The notes below the pieces were generated by a model that ran no database searches, had not been told where the DNA came from, and saw only the letters and a list, made by a program, of their open reading frames with translations. This document shows positions 22,237-33,249 of a stretch of 64,000 nt of DNA, one piece after another (position 1 is the first letter of the stretch; every line of letters starts with the position of its first letter). The translations under genes were made by a program, and so were the position numbers. This DNA is from Allolobophora icterica (lineage: Eukaryota; Annelida; Clitellata; Crassiclitellata; Lumbricidae). The stretch is taken from NCBI GenBank assembly GCA_963556255.1, contig OY744604.1, forward strand, positions 76,772,736-76,836,735, given 5' to 3'.

Positions 22237-25200
22237 ATGTATTCATGTTGGATAATACTGCTTGTGGCCGGCTTATCATCTGGTAAGTTGGTCGTATGTG
22301 ATTGTCAGGTCTAATCTATTGTAACTTTAGGTTTTTGGTATATGAACTCTAAGTTTAATATTATGGTATCTTAACCGCAGATTTTGTTCCATTACTCACA
22401 CTATTGGACATCATTGGGGTAGTCGAGCTAATTTTTTTTTACTTTATTGCGCATATTATTAAAATATTGGATGAAAGCTAATAGTCTGAAGCAGTGAAAC
22501 ATTTCAACTGAAAAGATAATTATATGGCCTATGTGTGCATCATCCAGTCATGCATGAGAACTAAATACCCCAAATACATTTAACTAATATGCATTTTACC
22601 GAGTTTAATCTATATTCAATTTTTTTTAAATTGTCAATAACGAGAAACAGTGAATAAAATTGACAATTTGTAAATAGAAACTTTTGGATTCCTGACGACG
22701 GTACCAGAAAATGCAGCCGTCATTGAAGGAACGACAGTTGTTATGAAATGTCGAACGAATGATACAAACAAAAATATTCTTTGGAGAGCGCCAGTGACTG
22801 AAAGCCTTCCAACGAAAATTTCCATAGGACAAAGAATGGATAAAGAATGGTCCGAGATCTGTTACGTAAACAATTCTCTCTCCGGGCAATATGATCTTAT
22901 CATAAATTCGAAGATGTCAATTGGAACACAGTATATCTGTCAGGAAGGACCTTTTGGCCATGAAAACGGCAACATGGGTTCTGCTGAACTCGTCATTTTG
23001 GGTAAATGCATTATTTATACAGAATTTCATCTTCTAGCTTAAATATCGAATATGATGCACACGTGACAGTCAAAATCGGTTAACGGGTCATTGAATTTGG
23101 GTTGCTCTTGACGACACGATGCCTAAAGACATGATGACTTAAATTGAAGAGTCATATCAACATTTCTAAGGCCTAATTCCCAGGAGCACACATATAGCAT
23201 CAAATGGATACAAGACGCTGCATGGTCGTATTTGTGATCCATGTTCATTGCATTGACATAATGACAAGTCTGAAACGCCGAAAATAAGTTAATAGCATTT
23301 TCAAGATAATCTGATTTCTACTGCAATCGGCCTACTGCAAATGCTGCGAAAGTTACAGATGTTTGAATCTCGTAACTGGATACAAGCGACACTGCATCAC
23401 ATATCTTAATAGGCCAAGAGCTTATACAGTAAATTTGCATTACCTGCCTCAGAGATGAAACTCGACAACTGATAGAGTGTAGTTTAAGTGAATTATTCTT
23501 GCATAGATCTGGGATTATATATTTGTTAAAATATTTCAGCATCTCATCCATACTGTTCCACTAACATTAGAGCTCAAGACGGTAATGTCTCATCACATAT
23601 ATGACCATCGCGGCAGAACTACTATGCAGTCTAAGATTTTCCGGAAGCTGGACTCCCATGATGGAATGGAGAAAAGAGGGATCATTGGAAATCATTTCCA
23701 CGGGAGTCAGCTACAAAATTCGAAATGCTACTCTCAATTCAATTCTGACTCTTCCTTCCATAGACACCTGCAATTTAGCCAGGTACATATGTACAGTGAG
23801 ATTTGATAAATCTCAAAAACCCTACTGGATCACGGCTGAGAACGTACCACAATACTCATACAACTGGACATCGCCAATAATAAGCTTCATGGGAGGTAAC
23901 TAATCTAAATAGAAGATAATCAGCAGTTTCAATCTGAATGTAGACATAATGTATTTAATATACGAATGCCAAAATGATCAAATGGCGTAACAGTAGCTAA
24001 GAAATCTGGTAACCCATGTTGAAGCAGATAATGATAGGAACAATGGGACATTTTTTGTTAACTTCATGCATAAACATGTTAACCTGATATCGGTTTTATT
24101 AGCCTACACTGTATGATTATTAATGATTTTATCAAAATGATTATCCTATTGAATAATCTTATTTCAAAATTCTAAACTATTAACTCAAAGTCAAAACACT
24201 GCATTCAACCATAAGAACGCAGGCTGATGATTAATGTTATATGACTCTAAACTGATGAGTGCTTCAAATCCTATTTTCACTAATGTTACTGTGCACTAAT
24301 CGTCACCTTGAGATTTCTACGGGGTTCAAAGAAAGTTAAATCGCGACAGCTATTTCTTCGTAGCGTTCAGTTGAAAAAATTGATAAGCAGGTAAAGTCAG
24401 TTTCGCTCCCAGGTCAAGTTCCAATGGTCAGGCAAGTTGATAGTTATACGGCTGCGATAGCTGGTGTGAGAACCTATGAAAAATAATGACACAACTTACA
24501 GGGTCATTATTTGCTTGCAGAAAAAAAAGCAACTGCCTCATCAACGGATCAACATTTTACTACTACCACTACTACTACTGCTGCTGCTACTACTGCTCAC
24601 TGTAAGCTTTTTGTTAGTTTAATTAATAATGGTTAGTGTATTTGTATTTTATGACGAATTGACGTTTAAGCGATTGATGGTTTATTGCTTGCGGTTGACA
24701 TTGGCTATCGGAATTTAATGGCGGAGTTGTGTTACAGTAGGCCTGTGAATGATTTACCTTGCAATTTTAACTCAGTTTCATTGACAGTACATTTGCCTCT
24801 GTTAATGCTGATTTTAAGAGTTTTGAATAAACCAAAACGGCGCTGAGCTGGGAGGCAATTCGTTTGCTTGAACAGTTGTTTAGCAATCAAGCAAGGACTC
24901 AAATTAATATGATGCATGTCTTATTACCTAGACACGAAAAGTGAAATGAAAGCTTCATTCATTTCTCGATGATTCTAAAATCCATCATTTTAGATGAAAA
25001 TAAAACTAAATTCTAAAACTTAAAATGGACCTGGATGGCTCTATTTTAGTCACCTTTTATATATGATGCAACATACACGTAAGATTGAACAATAGGGTGG
25101 TCCAAAAAATAAAGTTCAAGTTAGAAACCAGGCCACCCTCGCAGTTTTTTAGACCTGTCACTAGTATTATTGAGACAAAATTTCAGCTTCTTATTCCAAC

Positions 25201-27448
25201 TGGAAGATGGTGCTCAATGACAAATAAAAATTACCATATAGTAGTATACTGCTGTAAATCTCGATGCTGTATAACTTGTTCAACATTTATCATTCCGATG
25301 AGCTTGAAATAGTTTCTGTTATGTTATCAGACTTACTTACTTACTGGTACTTGAAACAAAAAAGTGTACAGTTCTTGTTGAAGGTCATGGTGCCTACTTC
25401 CTGTGTTTTGGGCTGACATGTTTTCAGTGAATTTTTACATTACAATTGCTACAGCGCTTGGCTGTGATCCTTCTGCCCTGCCACTTTCACGTAACAGAGT
25501 GCGTAAGAATGCCAGAATAGAGCAGGCTGAAGCTGTAAGATCTGAATTTGTACCAGATTAGCCACTGATACTACACTGGGTTGGGTAAACCCTGCCTAAG
25601 ATCTTTGGAGCAGGAAATGTCGACCGCCTGCCAGTGCTGGTTTCAGGTGATGGTGTGAATAAGCTCCTCTTTGTGCCCAAATTAGCCTTTGGGACAGGAT
25701 GCAATGAATTTATGGTCGTTTAAATTCTTCTGAAGTTGTGAAAACTCACAGTTGACAAGGTTCAAGCCTTGAGCTTTGATGTAATGTCTGTCAACACTGG
25801 GCATTTCAACGGATTGAGTGTTCTGCTGGAAGACAAATAAGCTGAGAGCTCTTGTGTTTGGCCTGCCGTCATCATGTAATGGAATTGATTTTAGCCAAAG
25901 TATTCACCTTGTGCTGCAGTCCATCTGTTCTCCATAAATTCCAATCTTCAAGAGATTTAAAGCTGCTGGGAAGGTGTGACACGTGTCAACTTCCGAGGAC
26001 TGAAAGTCATATCCGGCACTGCAGCCCCCATGAAACAGCGCCAGTTTTCTCAAGGAGTTTGCTGAAAGAAAGTCAGATTCAGAGATCAGAGACAACTACC
26101 AAGAGCTCATTGAGCTGACAGGGGTTGTCCTTGGAAGTCAGTTTCAATAATTCACTGGAGAGCCCTGTGCCAATTGACCATGCACATTGGATGGCCAAGT
26201 TACTGTATGCAATCAAAATCTACTTTTTTCGCGATCAGATTCATTGATTTTTTAAGTTTGGGGCCCTGTTTTACGCAAAGGCATGGACAAAGGCCCAAAC
26301 TTGCTGCTGAAGCTCCAGAACAAGATCTGTCACTTTGGATTGGTTTAGGACAATATGAGTCTATTGACTGTGAGGTTAGCGATGCTGCCAGGAAGGTCCT
26401 AGAAAACCACTTGAGGTACCTTTCAGACGCAGGTCTGGCACTGTTCTCATACCAACTTCCTGTACAAGATAAAGTGAAGATTGTCGAAAGAATGGCTGCA
26501 AAGCCTGGTGAAAAGAGGTGAGAAGTGATGCTAAGGTACTGAAGGAGGGTTTTTGGGTGATTTTACAACCCGGTGAGCACTGACACTACTGTCACACCTG
26601 AAGATGAATGATTTTTTGTTGCACTTCCACCAGAGAAATGGATCGAGAATGAGGATTATAAGCAAGGTAGAGAGATAATTCAGCAGTTGAGAGTGGTGAA
26701 CGACACGGCTGAGAGGATGTGAAGTTGTTCGAGGAATTCTACTGACTCATCACCAATGATGAAGAGGAAAAGCAGTTTCTTCTCCAAGTGGTCGAGGCAA
26801 ATATGAAAGCTGTTCTCACTCACACAACAAAGAAGTCTGCTGTTGACGCAGTGCTTGCAAAGCCTTGCAGTTTGTAGAGTCAAATACTGTAACGGGTGTT
26901 GAAATAATAAAACAAGAACAATCAACATTCGATATTCATGGCCTGGACGATGTTTTTGACATTTTTGGACATTTCCAATTATTAAACCTTCTGAAATTTT
27001 ACAGATCCATCTGTCTAACTGTTCTTGTATTATATATATATATTGTCAAATTACAGTAATATTTGATCTATCTTGAAATAAAATGCATTTGTATGCTCTA
27101 CACACTCATTTCTGCAATTAATGTCTATGTATCGATATATGACAAACTAACATACATGTAGTCCGTGAGCATCGTCTTCCAGTTGGAATAGGATGCTGAA
27201 ATTTTGTCTCAATAATACTATTGATAGGTCTAAAAAAACTGAGAGGGTGGCCTGGTTTCTAGCTTGAACTTTATTTTTTACCATGTATCTGTGAACCACC
27301 CTATTGAACAATCTGGTCAGTATGTAAAGCATTGTAGCAAACCTCAGTAGAGAACCATCTACTATTAGTGCTACGAATTGTAAACCTAGATAGCCACAGC
27401 CATAGTTTACACCATCACTTACACTATCAGCATCATTATATCATCATC

Positions 27449-27493
<45 letters not shown>

Positions 27494-27494
27494 G

Positions 27495-27572
<78 letters not shown>

Positions 27573-27573
27573 A

Positions 27574-27638
<65 letters not shown>

Positions 27639-29019
27639 CGGACTTCATAATCAAATTACATTTGCAATATCCCTCTGCTTACACTTACAAACAACATAAC
27701 AACATAACAACAACACAAATCATCGTCAATCAGCAAATCCAAATGTTCCTGCTGAAAGCATTGGCGTTGAAACATTCTAGTGCTGCTTGTCTCCTACATG
27801 ATACAAGTAGTTTTGCGTTAACCAAATTTCAGTAAAAGTAACAGTGGTTTGTACCGGTGGTCGCATGCTATGTTGGCTATTAGATGGAAGACTAGCCTTT
27901 AAGGTGGCGTGAGCCAACACATGAGACTGATTTCATAAACTGACAGATCTTGTAAGCAAATTTGCAGTGCACCGGTAGCCAAAGAAAAGACTGTGTGACA
28001 GGAATTGTATAGTTCAGATAACCTATCCAGCAAGAAGTTTCCCTGCAGCATTACAAACTTATAAACATTATAACTGCCACTACAAAACTCATTGCAATCA
28101 TGAGCCCATTATAATTTTCTTTTACACTGACAACATAATCATCATCGTCGTAGCATTTGATTCATTCAATCATTAAAAGGCCTTATGAAGCGCCCCTCAT
28201 AGATACGTACTCAGAGGCGTTCCCAATCTAATTCCGACGATAAAGAACAGTTTTCAGATACGTATAAAAGGTATGTGTAGATTCCATAGTTAAAACAACA
28301 CGCAGATTTGTAGGAAGGTTATTCCACTTGGTGGGTGCATTTTGGTTTTGTTAGTGTTTTGTTACTTTTTATTTTCGATTGGGTTCAAAGCAAAAACACA
28401 TCACATTAACCACAATAGCAAGTAATTTAAATTAGGCTTGATTTTCCTTATACATAGATTTCGACTCATCATCGTTGGCAATCCTTATGTTGGGAGTTCT
28501 GCTACTCGTCTCAATTACAGCAAATGTAGCAATCGTGCTGCATTTCACCGCTTCAAGGAAGACAGAGAGAGGTAAGCATAGGTTTTCAGGCCATCTTAAG
28601 TCGCATCTCTAGATATCTATCACATTATATATGTGTTTCTGCGCCGTTGAGAGGTTCCTAAATGATATTGGATACATTAATAAATACACAAAATATAAAT
28701 AAGTGACTACTATTTTGGTAGTTAAACCTGGGCTCTCGTTTTTTATGGTATTCTCATTGCAGAACTTGTTGAAGACATTCCCCTACGGATTCAGCTCTCA
28801 GAAGTTGCAGAGAATTCTATAAAACCAGCTGAAAGGATGTCTCCTGCAGGTCCTGCGCATGAAGATGTAGATCCTCAGAACGTTTCAGACGTGTCTCCAG
28901 AGGATCATACGACCGCAGGATCTGCACCGGAGGGCCAGTACAGTGCTTTAATTCATCACGAAAAGATTCCCGGCATCTATGAAACAATAAGCCTGCCTAA
29001 TAACCCCGATAATCTTTAA
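22237..29019 (+). CDS. receptor copy A: two-Ig membrane protein with ITAM-like tail, exon 3 frameshifted
   Basis: Six exons: 22237-22282 (signal peptide MYSCWIILLVAGLSS), 22678-23001 (Ig1), 23540-23895 (Ig2), 24521-24601 (Thr/Ala stalk), 28458-28571 (membrane helix) and 28763-29019 (tail). All junctions are phase 1 with GT...AG. Ig2 carries a 2-base insertion relative to copy B, giving TGA at 23602-23604 if the usual acceptor is used. Two routes keep the frame: skipping exon 3 (273 aa, one Ig), or an AG at 23615-23616 that starts the exon at 23617 in frame and keeps most of Ig2. The tail has YSAL, nine residues, then YETI, an ITAM-like pair. It probably acts as a cell-surface recognition receptor coupled to tyrosine kinases. 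It may be a pseudogene, a shortened isoform gene, or alternatively spliced. Confidence 0.75.
22678..23001 (+). CDS. copy A exon 2: Ig domain 1
   Basis: 324 bases, phase 1 at both ends. Ig landmarks: Cys in VVMKCRTN, Trp in NILWRAP, a third Cys in SEICYVNN, QYDLIINS, and GTQYICQEG with Tyr and Cys. The usual Asp before GxYxC is absent. Several N-glycosylation sequons are present (NDT, NNS). It is about 85 percent similar by eye to the copy B exon at 40205. Confidence 0.88.
23540..23895 (+). CDS. copy A exon 3: Ig domain 2 with 2-bp insertion
   Basis: The 356-base exon is two bases longer than its 354-base partner in copy B (42319-42672). The extra bases lie in TCATCACATATATGACC against TCATCATATGCGACC, and bring a stop at 23602. 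The rest stays open and conserved: AELLCSLRF, PMMEWRKEGS, LNSILTLPSIDT, ARYICTVRFDKS and SYNWTSPIISF. A Cys present in copy B (RFCGNW) is Ser here. Confidence 0.85.
24521..24601 (+). CDS. copy A exon 4: Thr/Ala stalk
   Basis: An 81-base phase-1 exon coding EKKATASSTDQHF followed by a Thr run and an Ala/Thr end, built on (ACT)n and (GCT)n triplets. The copy B exon has only 39 bases (43307-43345). The difference is the triplet expansion, so stalk length varies by microsatellite slippage. Thr-rich stalks are usually O-glycosylated and extended. Confidence 0.78.
25093..27303 (+). mobile_element. 2.2-kb DNA transposon in copy A intron 4, decayed transposase
   Basis: It begins TAGGGTGGTCCAAAAAATAA and ends GAACCACCCTA. 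The inverted repeats extend for about 110 bases (AAAGTTCAAG, AACCAGGCCACCCTC and TGGAAGA words mirrored). Flanks are TTGAACAA on both sides (25085-25092, 27304-27311), an 8-base duplication. Decayed + strand transposase text includes VDKVQALSFDVMSVNTGHF, NGLSVLLEDK, LACRHHVMELILAKVF, TMHIGWPS and, at 26174-26521, PEQDLSLWIGLGQYESIDCE then LENHLRYLSDAGLALF. The ACRHHxxE type is widespread in invertebrate DNA elements. Several stops and frameshifts make it inactive. P-like versus hAT-like membership is unresolved. Confidence 0.85.
27440..27639. repeat. CAT microsatellite (about 65 units)
   Basis: Nearly pure (CAT)n in intron 4 of copy A. Homologous positions in copy B (about 48995-49012) and copy C (about 54540-54600 and 54856-54905) carry much shorter runs, so length has changed since duplication. 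Frames give poly-His, poly-Ile or poly-Met and are not genes. Confidence 0.97.
28458..28571 (+). CDS. copy A exon 5: transmembrane segment
   Basis: 114 bases, phase 1 both ends. It encodes YFDSSS, the helix LAILMLGVLLLVSITANVAI and VLHF, then the basic ASRKTER stop-transfer patch. Copy C has an equal-length exon at 56219-56332; copy B is 9 bases shorter. Confidence 0.88.
28763..29019 (+). CDS. copy A exon 6: cytoplasmic tail with ITAM-like tyrosines
   Basis: Starts ELVEDIPLRIQLSEVAE after the acceptor TTGCAG and ends at TAA. An acidic, Ser/Pro-containing middle (PAERMSPAGPAHEDVDPQ) leads to EGQYSALIHHEKIPGIYETI. YxxL and YxxI are separated by nine residues, just beyond the tight 6-8 rule for ITAMs but within the looser 6-12 range. 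The ITIM rule (I/V/L/S at -2) is not met because Gly is at -2 in both. Confidence 0.85.
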
Positions 29020-29969
29020 AAAAAACTCTTTAAATCCGGACAAATGAGCCTATTTTCGTTTGAGTAAGCGGTTTCTTTGAAACACTATTTCTCCTGCATT
29101 CTGCGTTTAAAAAGATCGGCCTGTTAATATACTGACATATAATTTGGGCCTCATTATGCATTGTGGGTTTTTGAGGCGTTTTAGAATTGAATCAATTTGA
29201 AAGATATCATGAAAGTGATACTCTAGGGTCATTTAATCGGAAAAATTAAATACGCTTTCAATTAAACACGCCAGTAAACGTGTAGATGAAAGGAGCATGC
29301 AAACATATAGCCCTGAGATATTTTGACGATTCATAGACAATTGAGCTTGAATTTAATGGAGCTTCCGATATACACACAAGTCTAGGTCAACATGAGCAAC
29401 ATAGTCACGTAGTGGATCAACAATCCATAGCCTATTATATTGCTCAAACTTTGCGTACGATAATTGCGTGTGAATGCAGCTGAGTGGCGGCTTTTCGGCT
29501 GCAGTTAAGTAGTTAAGTCAGCTCTGTAGGCCTAGCAGTAATGTGTAAATCCGGGTGAATGTAATTGCGTTTAGAAGGAAGTATAAGCTCTATTTTTGTC
29601 AATGTTTCCTGTTTCTCCGTGACTGAAAGTTTCAGAAATTGTAGTTTTTAATCTGAATTTGCATTTGGTGGTTTGGTTTTCGTTTGGTGTTGGTGTTCCA
29701 TCGGTTGATGACATGTGCATTAAACACTGGCGTGATAGAAGATACTAATTAGTAATAATAATCTTAAAAGTAAAATGCGAATAAATCATTGTGATATTAA
29801 TTGTATCTGGCAGCTTCCTAGTTGATCATATATAAACGGTGCGCAATTGTTTGTTTTTCTATGAAAATAAGCTCGATAAATCAACTGCAAATTGTTTCTT
29901 GCACTTTCACAAGCCCATATAATTTGGCAATACCAGTGTTAGTTGCACCGTTAAACATGATGCCTACGG
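29020..29969. other. 3' flank of copy A, no gene seen
   Basis: Probably includes the 3' UTR. The text is conserved with 50022-50900 downstream of copy B (for example CTCTGTAGGCCTAGCAGTAA in both), showing that the duplication extends past the coding end. Confidence 0.6.
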
Positions 29970-30154
29970 CAGTGGTTCTCACTCTTTGGAGACTCAAATT
30001 TGTGTCTCGGTCACGGACCACCACAATTTCCACAAAAATTGTTGCAACAACAAATTAATACAAAAGAAATGCCTACAATTATTATTTCGACTGTAAAAAA
30101 GGCAGATGGCCTCCGACAACGAGTTGTCCGCGGACCACAGGTTGAGAACAGCTG
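29970..30154. mobile_element. hAT MITE
   Basis: Starts CAGTGGTTCTCACTC and ends GGTTGAGAACAGCTG, the widespread CAGTGGTTCTCAAC class. The body has GTCACGGACCACC and GTCCGCGGACCACAG near the ends. Flanks GCCTACGG and ACCTAAGA match at only part of their bases, so the target duplication has decayed. Confidence 0.7.
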
Positions 30155-30341
30155 ACCTAAGAGATAATAGTTTGGGCCTGCATCTGTAAAGGACAATTAA
30201 TTTATTTAATACCTTAGCACTACTCTCTGAGATGGAATGAATGGGAAGAGAACTGCTGTCTGCATAACCCACTGTCTTAAATCTGCAACTCGATCACTAG
30301 ACACTAAAAGGGTTAGAGAAGAACCAGAGTCCATTTAATAA

Positions 30342-30650
30342 CTAATAATATGAGTTAATCCTAGTAAGACATAATATTGGTACAATCATCCAAAACAGGC
30401 AGAACCCTAACCAGTTGAGGTCTGGAGTAGGAACCAAGTTATAAGTAATAGTTATATGATGGAACTCCTCTTGGCTAAGCTTTCCTCGCATCACCTCCTG
30501 CTCAAGCTCTGCTAAAATCTTTGGTAGTGGCACTTCCTTCTTGATTCGTGAACCGGCTGTTGTCCTAAATTCCTGTCGCCATACCTTCCGCTCTTTTGAA
30601 TGCTCCTCCACAACTCTTCGACTTGATTCCGAGCTGCTCACAGTTTTCAA
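30342..30650 (-). other. unrecognised open frame, possibly a mobile-element fragment
   Basis: The minus-strand frame encodes 102 residues with a charged N-terminal half (SKERKVWRQEFRTTAGSR, then ILAELEQEVMRGKLSQEEF). The charged part lies in sequence that copy B lacks at the matching place (about 51640), so it is an insertion of about 350 bases in unit A rather than part of the receptor duplication. The C-terminal third is ordinary shared flank. No family is recognised. Confidence 0.25.
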
Positions 30651-30715
30651 TATCTACCGCCTCGTCCCCTACTCCTCCAGACCTCTATCTTTCTTGATGA
30701 ATTTGGCTGCCTTCT

Positions 30716-30780
30716 AAGAACTCGTTGAGAGTAGTGGCAACGAGAGAGAGTCTCGTTGCCACTACTACCAACGAGTTCTT
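30716..30780. repeat. 30-bp inverted repeat, 5-bp loop
   Basis: The left arm AAGAACTCGTTGAGAGTAGT... and the right arm ending ...CCAACGAGTTCTT pair at 28 of 30 positions around GAGAG. It lies at the edge of the unit A insertion described above and could be a small foldback or a transposon footprint. Confidence 0.8.
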
Positions 30781-32450
30781 ACTAACTCGCGACTTAAACA
30801 TTCATCCCTCTTACCCTCTTGCATTTATGAAGTTGTAAGGACGTCAGCGTTCCCGTGAAACGCATCATAATTCTAAATAAAAACACTTACCGTCTACATT
30901 TGATCCCAAAAAAATTATGTCTTTTTTAATTTGGCAAATAATGCCGTAAACACTTTGTATGAAATTACACTTACAAACATTTGCAATTTTGAATAACACT
31001 TGATATAAACTTACAAATTGTTCGAAATTTTTAGCGCCGCGTAGATAAAGGAACTGTTGCAATTTTTCAGATGTCAATAAACAGAAATATATCAAGATGA
31101 ACGAGTTAGTCGATGCGAATAGGAATCGATTTGGCTTGAAAATGTGAAAGGGTAGAAGATAGGCCTACTTTAGTGTAATGGATGCATTACGGAACCTTGA
31201 ACCAGAGGACTGATAGAAGAACTTGAGGTAAGCCTACATGCACGAGGAAGATCATTTTAGAATGTGTTAAAAGGTGTATTTAAGATGATTCGATGTTATA
31301 GGAGAGATTTGCAGTAGTCGAGGATTAGTAAGCATTACTCTTCCAAGCTATATATATATTCAAGTATGAGCTGCATGAGGAAAGCAATCTATACACTGCA
31401 AACTATAAACTGCAAATAGCAAAGTTTATCCAGCAATATCTCAGTACAAACTTAGTTTCCGTACGTGTAACATATTCTTTCTCTAGGGTCTTTCATATGG
31501 TAACCAGTCGTTCATAATCAGTAGAGCGTTGAGTTTAGAATTTTAAAATCGCTCGAAATCAATTGGCACGACATTATTTTGTAAGTTTCGAGAACTTTAC
31601 AGGTGCACGCCTAATATTACTGTTTTTTTTAAATTCTAGCGTAATAATTATCCGATATTAAATCCAGTACGATCTTTTCATACCTATATTTTCAATTTAA
31701 CTGGGTTAAAAGTCATAATATTAATACGACAAAATACTTTCAAAAGGTGTTTTCGTGTGCATTTGACTGAACTTACTAAGGGATGAAAATTATTTTATTT
31801 CCATGACTAGTAGACTAGGCTTGGAATCTCAAAATGACATTCTTAGAAGCAAATCATGTAACAATTTGCTACTCGGTGTTTCTAGACTAATTCGACCCTG
31901 CTGAAAACGAAAATCGCGGGTAGCAAGCTGGATGTTTGGTGGTTGCATGAGAAAACAAGATGGCGGCCAAAATGGCGGCCCATATCTTCATATGGCTATA
32001 AGTAAAGTTATGTGCGTGATGGAAACATGATTTTAGAGTCTAAATTAACATTTTCTGGGTCAAGGAATGCGATGGAACTAAAGACACATATGTAGCACTG
32101 CCAGAAAACAAGATGGCGGACAAAATGGCGGCCAATAGCTTCAAATGGCTATAGGTAAGGCCATGTATGTGATGGAAACATGATTTTAGAGTCTAAATTA
32201 ACATTTTCTGGGTCAAGGAATGCGATGGAACTAAAGACACATATGTAGCACTGCCAGAAAACAAGATGGCGGACAAAATGGCGGCCAATAGCTTCAAATG
32301 GCTATAAGTAAAGCCATGTATGTGATGGAAACATGATTTTAGAGTCCAAATTAACATTTTTGACGTCAAGGAATGCGATGGAACTAAATACACATAAGTA
32401 CTCCCAGACAGCAAAATTTTAGGGGGATTAAAGGGGCCCATTTGCCAAAT

Positions 32451-32647
32451 CCAATTAGGGGAGAGCTTGGTTATGCTAACTGGCCCCAGTCTGGGACCCA
32501 ATTTAGGGCCCTTTAGGGTTCCAAATTTGGGCCCCTTTGGGCACCCATATGTTTGCCCAAACTGGCCCCAAATTTGGAACCCTAAAGGGCCCTAAATTGG
32601 GTCCCAGACTGGGGCCAGTTAGCATAACCAAGCTCTCCCCTAATTGG
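32451..32647. repeat. perfect 81-bp palindrome, 35-bp loop
   Basis: Arms 32451-32531 and 32567-32647 are exact reverse complements over 81 bases. The arms contain GGCCCCAGTCTGGGACC and TTTAGGGCCCTTTAGGG words. This is subterminal to the transposon left end, where such structures may serve transposase binding. Exactness implies recent origin or gene conversion between arms. Confidence 0.95.
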
Positions 32648-33249
32648 GGTGCTTACAGTCTTTCCCTAACGGAACCTAAATTGAAGAAATACATATAATA
32701 TTAAGGAACACAAATTCAAAAAATACAAAATAATACATGCAGTAATTTCAAATAAAATCGTCGTTTATTGAAACATTCCCGTCGACAGACGCGATGGGAT
32801 TACACAGTGTTACAAAGACATTAATTGCAAGTGATAATGAATCTGATAACAGTTGGTGACAGAGACAGATTAATGGATCTTAGAATAACGTCATGTATAA
32901 ATATAACAGAAAACAGTATAGTGCTAAATTAGTTAATTGCTAATAAGTGTTTTTATAAAACATACAGGAGATAAAGTTTCTGTCCTTTTTATCAGGTAAT
33001 ATGATATAAAAAAATACATAATAACAAAATTCAAATTAAAAAATACGTAATAATACATGCAGTAAATATAAAAAAATACACAATAATACACGCAATATTT
33101 TAACTCTTTAATCGATTAATCAAAATATATCAGCAGCTCTACTTAGAATGCAACAAAGGAATTAGTATAAAGCTAGCAATTGCAGAATTTGTGTATGGTG
33201 AACAAACACACTTATGCCGAATAGCTGTAATTGCAATTAGAGCCAGGTT

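Larger units (their letters stand above)
21690..31480 (+). repeat. tandem receptor unit A
   Basis: The unit begins near CTCTAGGGTCTCTCAAATGG (21694), a text that returns at 31480 as the start of unit B. Downstream, AACTGCTGTCTGCATAACCC (30250) and CAACTCGATCACTAGAC (30286) return at 51482-51537 in unit B. The unit carries one six-exon receptor gene plus its own transposons. Confidence 0.75.

Noticed and set aside
26174..26521. independent host gene of 115 residues
   Set aside because: Lies within the 25093-27303 transposon and fits as a piece of its decayed transposase.
27368..27835. poly-Ile and poly-Met frames
   Set aside because: Translation of the CAT microsatellite in an intron; flanks are non-coding in the paralogous units.
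28763..29019. ITIM motifs in the receptor tail
   Set aside because: The residue two before each tyrosine in copy A is Gly, so the ITIM rule fails; the paired spacing fits ITAM better.
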